A DNA stretch of 64,000 bases, taken from the NCBI RefSeq assembly GCF_019925205.1, contig NC_083562.1, positions 2,232,001 to 2,296,000 on the forward strand, given 5' to 3'. A model generated the notes under the pieces. It searched no databases. It saw only the letters and a program-made list of their open reading frames with translations, and was not told the DNA's origin. Both the position numbers and the translations under genes were made by a program. Within the stretch, counting starts at the first letter, position 1, and each line of letters begins with the position of its first letter. The stretch is from Metopolophium dirhodum (lineage: Eukaryota > Arthropoda > Insecta > Hemiptera > Aphididae). Shown here in pieces: positions 12,101 through 24,600 of the stretch.

Positions 12101-15100
12101 AAACAGCTCAAAAAGAGTCAAAATATTTTCAACATTTTATGGTGTATAGAAAATGCTAATATAAATATTCAGTGAAATTTTCAAGTATCTACAGTCATTC
12201 GTTTTTTAATTACAATAAAATAAGAAAATTGTTACATGAGAAATCGAGTAAATATCAAATGTTGTAAAAATATAAATTTCGACGCTCATAAAAATTTAAT
12301 TTAAGTTTCTTCTAGACATTTTTTTTTTTGATAAAGGTAGACAAACTTATGAGTAATCTTATATTACATTTTCAAATCTTAGATTTAAAAAGAAAAATTT
12401 TTATGAATTCTCATCAAAATAATTTGCTATTTTTCGTGATTTTTCCGTATTTTGTCAAAATTTGAACTTTAAATGCTTATAATTAAAAACTGTGACTAAG
12501 GATTTTTAATTTTTTTCATCTGCCTTTGAAACAATAACCTGGGAGCCTTCTATTAAATTTTCAAGCTTTTTTACTCAACAGATAAAATTTTATTGATATT
12601 TATAGAAAAAAAAACTAAAAAAATTGAAAACTGACAATGGCCGTAAACAGCTCAAAAAGAGTCAAAATATTTGGTGTAAATTTTATGGTGCATAGAAAAT
12701 GCTAATATAAACATTCAGTCAAAATTTCATGTCCCTACGGTCATTTGTTTTAGAGTTACACCAAAAACCAAAATCGATTTTCTCGAAAACAGATTTTGCG
12801 TAAAAATTCCCGTTTTTCCTTAATTTTTCTTTTGTTTTTCACGTCGCTTGTGAAAACTACTGGGAAATTTTTACTTTTGACCCCCCAAAGTACCAACTAG
12901 ATTCACTTTCCTATCAGAAAAGTTACTATTGAAGAAAATCCAAGCACTTTTACTGTCCTAAAAGGTGATGACAGACACAAAAATAAAAAAAAAAATAAAA
13001 AAAAAAACACACATCATTGTAGAATCAATACATTCATCGCTTCGCTCAGAATCTAAAATGATCAGTAATTCTCCGTCAGAATAACAAACATTTGTAAATT
13101 ATATTGAGCTAGAAATTCATAAAAAAATTTTATTTTATCTAAAATTTGAAAATGTAATATATACAATTATTCCTCGTAAGTCTTAATACCTTTGTCAAAA
13201 AAAAAAAAAGTTGTCCAAGTGTGTACCGCTTGGGCATCCTAAAAGGGGAACGTGACCGTGCTACTGCAGTACTGCCCCCTCCTAGGTTTTTAATTCTGTT
13301 CGTCAAAACATTTATTTTATATTGATTTATTAGATTCTGAGCGAAGCGATGAATGTATTGATTCTACAATGATGTGTGTTTTTTTTTATTTTTTTATTTT
13401 TGTGTCTGTCATCACCTTTTAGGACAGTAAAAGTGCTTGGATTTTCTTCAATAGTAACTTTTCTGATAGGAAAGTGAATCTAGTTGGTACTTTGGGGGGT
13501 CAAAAGTAAAAATTTCCCAGTAGTTTTCACAAGCGACGTGAAAAACAAAAGAAAAATTAAGGAAAAACGGGAATTTTTACGCAAAATCTGTTTTCGAGAA
13601 AATCGATTTTGGTTTTTGGTGTAACTCTAAAACAAATGACCGTAGGGACATGAAATTTTGACTGAATGTTTATATTAGCATTTTCTATGCACCATAAAAT
13701 TTACACCAAATATTTTGACTCTTTTTGAGCTGTTTACGGCCATTGTCAGTTTTCAATTTTTTTAGTTTTTTTTTCTATAAATATCAATAAAATTTTATCT
13801 GTTGAGTAAAAAAGCTTGAAAATTTAATAGAAGGCTCCCAGGTTATTGTTTCAAAGGCAGATGAAAAAAATTAAAAATCCTTAGTCACAGTTTTTAATTA
13901 TAAGCATTTAAAGTTCAAATTTTGACAAAATACGGAAAAATCACGAAAAATAGCAAATTATTTTGATGAGAATTCATAAAAATTTTTCTTTTTAAATCTA
14001 AGATTTGAAAATGTAATATAAGATTACTCATAAGTTTGTCTACATTTATCAAAAAAAAAATGTCTAGAAGAAACTTAAATTAAATTTTTATGAGCGTCTG
14101 AAATTTATATTTTTACAACATTTGATATTTACTCGATTTCTCATGTAACAATTTTCTTATTTTATTGTAATTAAAAAACGAATGACTGTAGATACTTGAA
14201 CATTTTACTGAATGTTTATATTAGCATTTTCTATACACCATAAAATGTTGAAAATATTTTGACTCTTTTTGAGCTGTTTACGGACATTGTCAGTTTTCAA
14301 TTTTTTTAGTTTTTTTTCTATAAATATCAATAAATTTTTATTTGTTGGGTAAAAAAGCGTGAAAATTTAATATAATGCTCCTGATATATCGTTCTAATAG
14401 CAGTTGAAAAATATTAAAAATACATAGGCACAATTTTTTTTTATAAGCATTTAAAGTTCAAATTTTGACAACATTTATCAAATTTATAATTTATTAATTA
14501 TTTTGTAGTTAAAAATTTATAAATTTTAAACTTTTATGGCTAAGGATTGAAAATTTAAAACAAGGCTCCACGTAAATAGGTTATATCTAAATTACTTTAT
14601 TCACAATAATATCATCAAATATACTTGGTAAAATCATAGGCTGACTGACCGTTTTCGCTCAGAATCGTTTTTCTTATACAATGATATTATATCATTGAAT
14701 TCAAATTTAACACCATCCATTACAGTGACCCACTTGTAACCTACCGTACAGCAGAGCGACATCCACTTATCCACCTTTTTTTATTTTATTTTTAGAATAT
14801 TTACTGGCTGAGCCCTTTTAGTACAGTTTTGTTTTATTTACAAGTATGAATTAGAAAAGAGAAGAGAAAATTGAAAAAAAAAAAAACAAATATCAATTAC
14901 AAAGTTTTAAGATAGAAAAGAGAGTATTAACAAAAAAGCTAACAGTTTACAAACGATAAATATAACAAAAGCTGATTTATGAAATTCGGGTGGTTACAAA
15001 TTGAATTATTATTAAAATCCCACTTAAGACAACTCATGACGAATCTTGTATTAAATTTTCAAGTTTTTAACCAATGTCTATAAATAGCTCAAAAAAGTCA

Positions 15101-16138
15101 AAATATATTGAACATTTTATGGTGTATAGGAAATGCTACTCAGTGAAAATTTCATTTACCTAAATACCTACGGTTAATTTATTTAAAATTATACCAAAAA
15201 ACAAAATCGATTTTGTAGAAAACTGGTTATTTGTAATTATCTCCGTTTTTCTTTAATTTATTTGGAGGGGGTTCGGGTGTTCCCGATGCTTTTGGAAACT
15301 AGTACATAGGTGAAGACAGACACACAAAAAAACACACACTTATAATTGTAAAATCAATACATTCATCGATGATCGCCCTACTCTATAAAAATGTTTCATC
15401 AGTTTCTTGTTAAATTGTATTACGAGTATAATATGTTATGAATTAATTAAGGTCAGTTGGTTCTATTCAAGTCTAGTTATTATATTAAATATTTTCAGAG
15501 TTTCATAATTATTCAACACTATTACTTGTAATCCAGTATACAAAATATATACCTACAAAATAGTGAATTTAACGTTTAAATTAATTTTATTAAAAACGTA
15601 TTTTACATTTATCAAAATTAACAGCTTGTATAGAGTTCAGTACTCAGTCTAAATGCAATTCTGACAAAAATTATAAATGTTCTATTTTTTATTATCATTT
15701 TTATAATTCTCGGCCACTGCCCATCATTGATCTTATGATATAAAAACAAATGCGTTATAATAACAGTATATAAAATATAAGTTATTTAACAATATGAACC
15801 TACTTAGGTAATACGACTTAAATTACTTAGAGTTGGTTGAATATTCCTAAATATAATATTAAATAGGTATTATTGTTAATATAATCAATATAATTTAATT
15901 CAAAATGTTAACGATTTTTAAATATTTAATAACTAGTAACGTTTTATTCGTCTGATTTGTCGTGTTGACACTAATATACAAATATTTTACATTATTTATC
16001 AACGTGTATAAAGTAAATCGACGTACCTTCGTTCAAGCCAAGAATTTTTACCACTTGTTGTGATGATGTGTTGAAAATGCATAAGACGATTAATGTAATG
16101 CAAAGTAATAAAATATTAAAAAGTATGTTATTTCCCAT
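9186..16138 (-). CDS. CLIP-domain serine protease B (secreted zymogen, S1A family)
   Basis: Seven coding exons: 16138-16027, 11384-11166, 10366-10254, 10175-10063, 9956-9688, 9594-9431 and 9359-9186, all in phase, giving 387 aa. Exon 1 is a signal peptide (MGNNILFNILLL and on) ending KILGLNEG. Exon 2 is a six-cysteine CLIP domain ending IVCCP. The linker starts KCYQYNR, whose Cys probably pairs with the catalytic domain. His57 lies in TAAHC, Asp102 in NDIALFRLE and Ser195 in GDSGGP; Asp189 is present. The activation site reads YPA-AVGGTDA, with Ala where Ile16 is usual and Ala at P1, so a standard trypsin-like activator is unlikely. Intron 1 is 4.6 kb because of a large inverted repeat. Exon order and phases match gene C. 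Physiological role is unknown. Confidence 0.9.
10745..10880 (-). repeat. Fragment of the R1 3'-terminal block
   Basis: In an intron of protease B. It carries degenerate matches to the R1 right-end block in reverse: GAGGTGGAC, CTGCTGTACAGTACCTGTCG, AATTCAATGATA and GAATTCTGAGTGGGG. It is a short diverged relic with no coding content. Confidence 0.5.
11605..14780. repeat. Large inverted repeat of two R1 copies (arms about 1.45 kb)
   Basis: The left arm 11605-13056 (R1 in minus orientation) and right arm 13330-14780 (plus orientation) are near-complete reverse complements, separated by a 273-bp spacer at 13057-13329. Both arms carry variants that other R1 copies lack: GATTCTACAATG (elsewhere GATTTTACAATG), AGTGCTTGG (elsewhere AGTCCTTGG), CAATAGTAAC and TTTTCACAAGCGACGTG. 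They therefore come from one recent inverted duplication or have been homogenised. The repeat is inside intron 1 of protease B, so the unspliced transcript could fold into a very long hairpin. There are no open frames. Confidence 0.85.
15040..15372 (-). repeat. Diverged R1 fragment
   Basis: In intron 1 of protease B. Recognisable R1 words in reverse orientation include AGTCAAAATATATTGAACAT, ATGGTGTATAGGAAATGCTA, AAACAAAATCGATTTTG and AAAATCAATACATTCATCG. Internal parts are lost and it is more diverged than the neighbouring inverted copies. Confidence 0.6.
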
Positions 16139-16233
16139 TTTCAAACAAAATATTCATTCATAATCTCTGAAAACCGATTCCAGTTATATGAACAACAAGT
16201 ATGATATGCTAGTATATTATAATATTAAATATA

Positions 16234-16241
16234 TATTTATA
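16234..16241 (-). promoter_or_regulatory. Candidate TATA box of protease B
   Basis: TATAAATA on the minus strand, about 96 bp upstream of the ATG at 16138. This would place a start site near 16208. Spacing is plausible, but the region is AT-rich and the match could be chance. Confidence 0.3.
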
Positions 16242-17059
16242 TTATAGGAACTGTGCCCTGCTGTAGTGTTACACTGTATGGGTACTAATATATAGGAAGT
16301 GGTAAAAGTTAGGTATAGTAGGGCTGCGCAGCGCGCAGTACCTAAACTAAATTTACATACGCCTGCGGTCAAGAATTTACAATCAAGCGTTAGTCATAAA
16401 AATTATTATGGGATGGTTAAATTCATGATTTGTTGTACATTGGAGGTGTCTCAATCACCCAGCGCACACGATTCCCATTTACTCTTGAAACATGCAATAT
16501 GCATTTATTAAAATTTAGGTTTTTAAAATAAACCCTATATTTAAAATATTTAGACCTTTAAAGTTTTATACTATTTAAGGAATGGAATACAACCGTTCTT
16601 TTTTTCAAATGAAAACACCGCTCTATTTTTACTGTTAATTGATTTTTTTTTGTCATACGAAATAAACATAGGTATATACATCTAAAATAAAATTAATCGA
16701 GTTATTAATCTTTTTGTACATATTATGTCCTATATTTATCCAGGGCCGATGATAGAAGGGTGCATGGGGTTTGTGACACCCCCTCCCCCAAACTTTGTAA
16801 CAAGATTTCATGGTTGGCAATTTTAGGATTTTATTCTCAAGGCAGCAAACATAATAACGTTTTTTTTAAAAATTTTGTTTACTTTCATTATTTTAATTGC
16901 CGTATGAGTATGGTATATTGGTATCTATGTGATTATCGTAATATTACTAAATCTATTATCATTGATTGTACATATTATAATATTATAATCAATAGTATTA
17001 TGCACGAAGAAAAAGATAGGTAATAAAGAATATAAATCGGCATTCGGCGCACAGATTAT

Positions 17060-18190
17060 ACAGAGAATTTTATTACACAGTCATTTGGTCACGTTGAGCT
17101 ATTAATAGGCATATGAAATTTTCGCTTGATAAAAAAACTTGAAAATGAAAAACAAGGTTCCTTGTAAGTTTAAATAAAAAAAAAAAAATTAGCGTAAATC
17201 CAAAATAATTCGTAAAAATCCCGAAAATGTGCAAATTATTTTGAGTTAGAAATTCACAAAAAATTTTATTTTTATATCTAAGATTTGAAAATAAATACAA
17301 GATTCCTCATAAGTTTGTCTACGGTCTACATTTATAAAAGAAAGTCTACTGGAAAATCAAGTTAAATTTTTATGAGCGTTAAAATAAAGTTAAATTTTTT
17401 TCTAAATTGAATTTACCCGATTACTCATGTAGCGATTTTCTTATATTATTTTACGAACAACCATAAATAGGTAAGTACTTAAAATGTACACGATATGTAT
17501 ATTTTATCATTTTCTATACTTGACAAAATTTTCAAAATTGACTCGTTTTCATCTGTTTACGGACATTTTTAATTTTTTAATTTTTTTTCCTTAAATAATA
17601 CAATTTTATTCGTTGGGTTGAAAAGTTGGAAAATTTAATACAAAACTCTTCGCACATTATTACAAAATCAGATTAAAAATATAAAAAATACATACGCAAA
17701 ATTTTATTTTATAAGTATTTAAAGTTCAGATTTCTACAAAATTTATCATGTTGAAAATGTACAAATTATTTTTTTATATATTCTTATAGATTCTGGGCGG
17801 GTCGTTGAATGTGTTTATTGATTTTACAATGATGTCTTTCATTACCTTTCGGGGCAGTAATAATGTTTCAATTTTGTACTTCAGCATCTTTTCTGGTAGG
17901 AAAGTGAATCCAACTGATACTTTGTGGGGTGGAGTAAGTATATAATTCTCAGTAGTTTTTAAAAGCGTTTGAGAAAACCAAAAAAATATATGAAAAAACG
18001 AGAATTTTTACACAAATACAGTTTTTGAACAAATTAATTTCGTTTTTTTTGTATAATAACTCAAAAATTAAAAACTATAGATATTTTGAATTTTAACCAA
18101 ATATTTATATGACCATTTTCTATACAAGATAACAATTAAAAAATATTTTGAGATATTTTTAGGCATAAGAAATTTTTTATTTTTTTTTTA
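17060..18190 (+). repeat. Diverged R1 segments, plus orientation
   Basis: The first part, to about 17780, matches the R1 distal half (AAATTATTTTGAG, ATCTAAGATTTGAAAAT, AAGTTTGTCTAC, ATTTTTATGAGCGTT). From 17788 the R1 start appears again (AGATTCTGGGCGGGTCGTTG, then TTTTACAATGATGTC). Two fragments thus lie in tandem. Both are old: many substitutions and small deletions are visible against the 45.1-kb copy. Confidence 0.6.
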
Positions 18191-18228
18191 AGTTTTTTTT
18201 CAATTATTGTCGATATAGGTAGTATATT

Positions 18229-18323
18229 GTGTGGCAAGGGCGGGAAGTGAACTACCTATTTCAGCCGCAGGCGAGGGCCGCATTTCGCCAAAGACTGAAA
18301 TTGCCTTCCCTCACGAGCCACAC
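18229..18323. repeat. GC-rich nested hairpin
   Basis: GTGTGGC at 18229 pairs with GCCACAC ending at 18323. Further inside GGGAAG pairs with CTTCCC, and further still TTTCAG pairs with CTGAAA around a CG-rich loop. The segment stands out by its GC content in AT-rich DNA. It could be the end of a foldback or other DNA element. I do not recognise it. Confidence 0.5.
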
Positions 18324-18390
18324 TTAGTATTTGTTGTCACGCCTCTGAGTTCATCAATCACGCCATCACGGAAAAAGTTAATGTAAACTG

Positions 18391-18760
18391 CAGGGATCTA
18401 TGCAACAACCAAACTATTCTACGTAAACAATATTTCATGAAAGAAACGATTTATAGCCTTATTTATTTTAAACGTCATGCATGGAGATTATAACATGAAT
18501 ATAAGATGTGACCAAAAGTTTATTTTGTGTAACGACCGTGGTATAGATTTCGGCATAAATAATAATTATTATATTAAAATAAAATTCGAATAAAAAAATG
18601 TAATCACGACAAAAGGTAATGCATTATGCAGGGATCTATGCAACAACCAAATTATTATACGAAAACAATGAAAAATTTTACGCGTTATGCAAGGAGGTTA
18701 TAATACGAATATGTGATGTAACCAAAAGTTTATGTTTTGTAAGGACCGTGGTATAGATTT
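18391..18760. repeat. Direct repeat pair, 160 and 132 bp
   Basis: Copy 1 is 18391-18550 and copy 2 is 18629-18760. Both begin CAGGGATCTATGCAACAACC and end CCGTGGTATAGATTT, sharing ACCAAAAGTTTAT near the end. Copy 2 lacks about 28 bp present in copy 1. Following DNA to about 18900 holds two TTTACCGCCCG words. Function is unknown; a local duplication or transposon interior is likely. Confidence 0.6.
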
Positions 18761-21169
18761 TACTATTTTAGTTTCTGATTGTGCAGTGGATACGCGTGAT
18801 GCGTGCGCTCAATATTTTTGGGGATTTCCATTTTACCGCCCGGTACTATTAAGGATTCACACTTTACCGCCCGCGAAAAAGGACGCTTTCCAATGCTTTA
18901 ACCGCTATCGAAAACCAAACTTTCGGTGCAGGCGTGTGAAATTTTTTTTGAAATTGTGTCTGGAATAAATTTCTAATTTTAACACCCTCTGGTTTAAAGT
19001 TTTATAATAAAACATGATTACGTTTTCGCGTTATTTATTTGTGTGAAGAATACGATAATCTAACGACCATCATTATGTTCTATGAAGCTTCTTTGATACT
19101 TCCTTGAAAGGTACACACTCGATGTTTAAGAAGACGTCATACCCGCATATGGTGTATTGTTGTATCGGTCTTACCAACTTACGCAGTAACGCATAATATA
19201 TCAAAATGTACGTCCAGCAGTTCCATTTTTGCGTTGTTACCCTAAATATTTGACTATTTGAGTGAATTGACCTTTTATCAAACTTAAAATATGTAAGTAC
19301 ATTATTTGTGTTCTCTAGGTGGTTTTTTACGATATTTTAATTTTTAAGGGATTCATAAGTACGTAAATTATTAATATTTAAAAATGCTCACAACTTGCTT
19401 ATATTATTTGTAATTTAGCACCTTAATACTTAGGTAGTTATATATTCTATGCCCTATGGTCATTAGTCTACGAACATAATTTGAATGCTGCAGATCACTT
19501 AATCTGTTAGAGTACAAAAATATTTGAATTTTTAACTACTATCAACCGGGTTTAGAAGTATTAACTTATTTAGCACAATTTAAACACGCAATTATGTTAT
19601 ATAATAATTAATAAATATATGTTTTTATAAAACAATGAAAAATATAGAAAAATAAAAGCTGGCAAGAAGTTTCTTAGAAGTTATTACAAGTAAAGTGTAC
19701 TTCTAATTAATCAAGGACAGCCACGAGTTCAGGATTCTTACTTCTTTATGTCATAGGCTATTATTTTTAATAGGTAGGTACCTACTTTTAGAATATATTC
19801 GACATAGCTACAAAAAACAAGCAAAAATAAAATTTCAAAATAATCTTTTAAATTGTAATACTTATTATTAAAAACAACCCGTGGACGATTCCCCCTCCCT
19901 ATTTTCGATGATATAGGACATATTTCCCGGATATATTTTTTAATGCCCCCATTTCCAATAACTATTAAAAATATATTTTATTATGAATTTTTTTTTTCTA
20001 AAGATTAAGACAGAATAAAGGTTCAAATATTTTCATTGATAGAACAAAATATGATAAATATAATGTTGCTTAATACAACTTAAAACAATCGGTTATTTTC
20101 CATTTTCGAAAAATAAATTATTTATAGGTATAAGTAAACACGATATGTGGTATGATACGCAAGAATATAATATTATAAAAATAAAGTTTTTTACTATTAT
20201 AGGGCCAGTACTAATACGTACAATGTACTAAGTAGTACAAAAGTCGTAGTGGTCAATATTATAGTATAGCAAGCTGCGTCATACTTACATGTGCGGAGTG
20301 GGAATCATGATCGTTTAATGGTATATACGGAGTGTTAATTGTACCTTTAGATAAATGATTTGTTGTTAATATCGCCATTCACCGGCGTTTCTTGTTCAAC
20401 CCTTTTATTTAACGAAAAGCTGAAACGTACGATAGTAGGTACCTATAATTTATTTTGAATGAATACCTATACATATATCATATAGTAAATAATTTACTGA
20501 TTCATTAGATGCGTATCTCGAAGTTCCTTTTTCAATGGGAGGATTCTTCATTCTGTGGATCATATATTTTTTCTCTCTCTCTTATCATCATCATTATGTA
20601 ACAGATTGTGCAGTAAAAACATTTTAAATTAAAAATATTTTAATTAACGTATACGTCATTATATACGGATAATATTATTTATGTATAATGTATATCCCAC
20701 CACTTTTACATCGGTGTTCAGATCAAACAAGTTCTCTATACTTTTCGCAGAATATAAGAATGTTGTATCAAAAAATATAGACAACTTAATTATATATTAT
20801 AACATTATATCTGTATACTTACATGAAATTTAAAAATAAAATAATAACAATCTATATAATATACTCACTGTTACAATGCTTAAGACAATATAGTGAGTAT
20901 ACCTTATTATAACATGCCACGCGCCTATTTAAAAAACTTTGCAAATATATATAACTTCCCACACTGAGAAAATAAAATTAGTGAGGAGGCAGATACCAGG
21001 CAAAATCTCTCAATCCTCATAAACTAATTTAGTTATCAATTTACAATAAAAAAAATATTTATTTATGTATCACCACAAGGTGTTTTTAATTCGTATGTAA
21101 TATAATATACAATTTAAAAAAACATAATTTGAACAAGTGTATGAATATATTATAAAAAATCGGGTAAAT

Positions 21170-21435
21170 ATGGGTGTCGCTCGGCTGTACCTACCGTCGG
21201 TTACAAGTGGGTCACTGTAATGGATGCCATTAAATTTGAATTAAATGATGAATTTTAAATTTTGACCTCCTTAATGCACCAACTAGATTCACTTTCCCAT
21301 CGAACAAGATACAGTGAAAAAAAATCAATGCGTTTTTACTGCCCTAAAAGGTGATGATAGACACAAAACTAAAAAAAAAAACACATACATCATTGTAAAA
21401 TCAATACATTCATCACTTTGCTCAGAATCTAAAAA
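21170..21435 (-). repeat. Internally deleted R1 copy
   Basis: Reverse orientation. The R1 right-end block (GTTACAAGTGGGTCACTGTA, TGGATG) is joined directly to the R1 left part (CACCAACTAGATTCACTTTC, AAAATCAATACATTCATC, TTTGCTCAGAATCTAAAA). About 1 kb of the interior is missing, the usual origin of a MITE-like derivative. Confidence 0.65.
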
Positions 21436-21670
21436 TGGGAGTAAGCATGCACAGTCGATCATTGAAGTATAACTTTATTTTAGACTCATACTTTATAAAT
21501 TTTATAATAAATATGGTTTAACATGTTAATTAATATACCCAATATAAAAAACATTGTCAGAAACACGTCTACCTAAAATAGTTATGATTTATTTGAAACA
21601 TAATAATTATTTACGTTTTAATTACCCGATTACGCGAATCATTATTTATTTTATTTTGTTCAACTTCGAT

Positions 21671-24600
21671 CTAAGGCCAGACGACATTTTCGATCCATGA
21701 AATATATTTTGATACTCTACAGTACACTACCGGAGTATCTTCACTACATAATGTCCCGAATGATATTATTCCGTATTGAGTATGTAAGCTTGAACCGTCG
21801 TGTTTATATTGAAGCGGACCGCCAGAATCTCCCTACAAAATTCGATAAATTAATTGAAATACATTGTCGTGGAAATATATGATATTAATAAATAAATATC
21901 ATACCCCACAAACGTCGGTAGTGCCTTCCAATGGGCTAGCACAAATCATTCTGTCGTTTAATATGCCGTATTTTAGCGTCATACTGGCAGATAAAAATGA
22001 GGCATAAGAATCGTTGCAAACACTCCCGGGGATGATATTCAGTTCTACTTTTAACAAATTTTCGCTAACTGTATTAGCATCTGAAAATTCGTATCGAATT
22101 TTAGACGGTTGACATGCATAACTACTATTTGTTAATGTAATGAATTACATGGTACGTAAAAACTAACCTAAGGAAGGTTTTCCCCAACTAGTAGCTACTT
22201 GCATTTGTGGTTCTAAAAATGAATCTGAATTAAGACAGATTGGCATTACGTACTCGGAGAACTCGACATTTTTTTCTAACTGGAACAGAGCTATGTCATC
22301 GTACATCGAAGGTGGTTTATAACACGGATGTATGACCTGCCGCACTATTCGATAGTCTTTCGGTCGAGCATCGTCTGTTGTTGAGATTATGTTTAAATCG
22401 CCTAATCGTGCCCAACGTGCCGTATTTCTTTAAACAGACATGTGTGTATATAAATATACAGTTGCATAACCACATTTTTTTCAAAGGTCATAGAGAAACA
22501 TAGAAAATATTCAACTAAAGGAAAAAATCTGGCATATGTATATGTGTACTATAGTAATACATATACATAATACGATCCTAAGAGGGGGTCTAGACCCGAG
22601 AAAACTCCCCTGACTGCGCTACTGTATATATAGTTAATACTGAGTGGATATTTTATAATGAATCAGCTCATATTTTAGAAAATACAAGGAATTTTTTGAT
22701 TAATTTTATTAATACTTTTGTATGATGATTATAGAAAAATTTAAAACATAATAGGTATACTATGTAGATATACATATTTTGTTTTAAAATAAAAAATAAT
22801 TTATTTTTGTATTATTGTTGATTTGTTTCTCTACTCTCTATGACAATAAACAAAGCGTTACGAAAATCGGTTAGGAAAAAAAGTTGTACCTAGCCAAAAA
22901 ACATATAGCTGTAGTGTTAAAACATTTAGGTAAGTACCTAATTTATTAATGATTACCAGAGTGCCAATAATAAATTATAAATTATAAATAATAATAAAGT
23001 GCTTATTAAATAATTTAAAAGGTGTATATTATGTAGTACATTACTACTATAGCACAGGATATGTTTTTATATATTTTGACATTTGCATGCAATTTTGAAT
23101 TATTTTGTACAAGAAATATTGTTTTAAATATTTACAATTATACAAACATGGTACGAGTTCAAAAATAATACGATTTCATAGTCATAATATTATGCTTAAT
23201 GCATAAATTATTACACCTTGAGTATCTGCTTCCAAATTGTCTTAAATATAATAGTGAAGATTCAATATTTTTACAATTTGAATATTAGTTGTAACTTAAA
23301 AAAACTTTATATTTAATTATGATTTTTGAATTTTCTTAGCTGTTTGTAATTGTATGGAATTATATTCAATGGAATATTGTAAGTCTAGTTTCTGTTATAA
23401 AATATTCTATGTATAAACTTGTTGCTAAAAAAGTATATTATACTCAATCGTGTTGTGCTCTATAAAGTTTTACCGATTTTAACCTAGATTTCGTCATATC
23501 AACAATATGCTTGCTTCTCGCCTCTCGTTTAAAATAATCACCCTTTATAGATATTTATATTTAAAATAATATAAGTAGGTACTAGATATTTACAGAGCGC
23601 TCATTCTTTGGCAATGCGCAGATGTTAATATCCATCTTTCGCTTATCAGCGAACCTCCACAACCCCACTTGCCATCTTCTGGCTTCTCCCCGAAACCAAT
23701 TATCGCCTAAAAATGGTAAATCTTTCATTCGTATTAAAGTTTAATACCTAATTATTAAATTTAGAATTTCCAAAATTTAAATACATACCATGTGTGGGTA
23801 TTCCTTTGGTTTAGCCAATGGAATATCATATGAAATAACTTCCGTGTATTGTAATTTGTTGGTAAAATTTTTGTTTTTTTCTACGACAATATTCATTACT
23901 GAAGATTTTAAATCTGCTTCACAGTTGACCGAGAACGACTAACAATAAAATCAATGATAAATAATAATTAAGTACAGTTTTTCAACTATTCTAAATTCAC
24001 TGATATATTTATCATACCACGACACAGAAAAATACTTACGTTAGTGTCTCTCTTTCTAACTCTAGACTCAGTTGTAAACCCTGTTAACTCTGTCAAACTA
24101 GTTTTTTCTTTTTTGAACTTTTTCATCAACTTGGAATACTCAAGGCACTCTATACATCAATAATTTATTGTTAGAATATTTACATATGATAAAAAAAATC
24201 AATACAACTGCCAATACTTTCGTTAACAATGATTGGTCTTTTATTCGTAAAGTTATTTACAATTTGTATTTTTCGAATAGTTGGTGGACAGCAAATTAAT
24301 GGATGTAGTTCATCCAACGAACATAAATTAGGATATATTTTATCTGCAGTCATTATTTTTAGGGACTCGCAGTTTTCAACACGCTTACATGAGTGATCTG
24401 AATCTAATACATCCCCTTTTTTACATGTAACACCTAAAAAAAAAATTCCGCTATGATTTTATAAATATCCAATCTTTCCTATTTATATTATAGATTCTGA
24501 GCGATATTGATTTTACAATGATGTGTGTTTTTTTTATTTATTTATTTATTTTTTTTGATTCTGTGAAAGTTCCTAACCTAGTGAATATAGTAGTCGAAAT

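Larger units (their letters stand above)
16242..21670. other. Intergenic region between proteases B and A
   Basis: About 5.4 kb with no supportable gene. It holds diverged R1 pieces (17060-18190 and 21170-21435), a GC-rich hairpin at 18229-18323 and a pair of direct repeats at 18391-18550 and 18629-18760. It also has a small 10-bp stem inverted repeat, TATACTCACT with AGTGAGTATA, at 20860-20901. The frame at 18732-18968 has no known domain and overlaps the second direct repeat, so it is not called as a gene. Confidence 0.5.

Noticed and set aside
11605..14780. Two LTRs of a retrotransposon
   Set aside because: The two copies are inverted and not direct, lack TG..CA ends, and the 273-bp spacer has no gag or pol.
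18391..18760. CRISPR or similar repeat array
   Set aside because: There are only two long direct repeats without regular spacers, and the genome is eukaryotic.
18732..18968. 78-residue plus-strand frame
   Set aside because: It begins inside a direct repeat and has no recognisable domain, splice context or homologous family that I can name.
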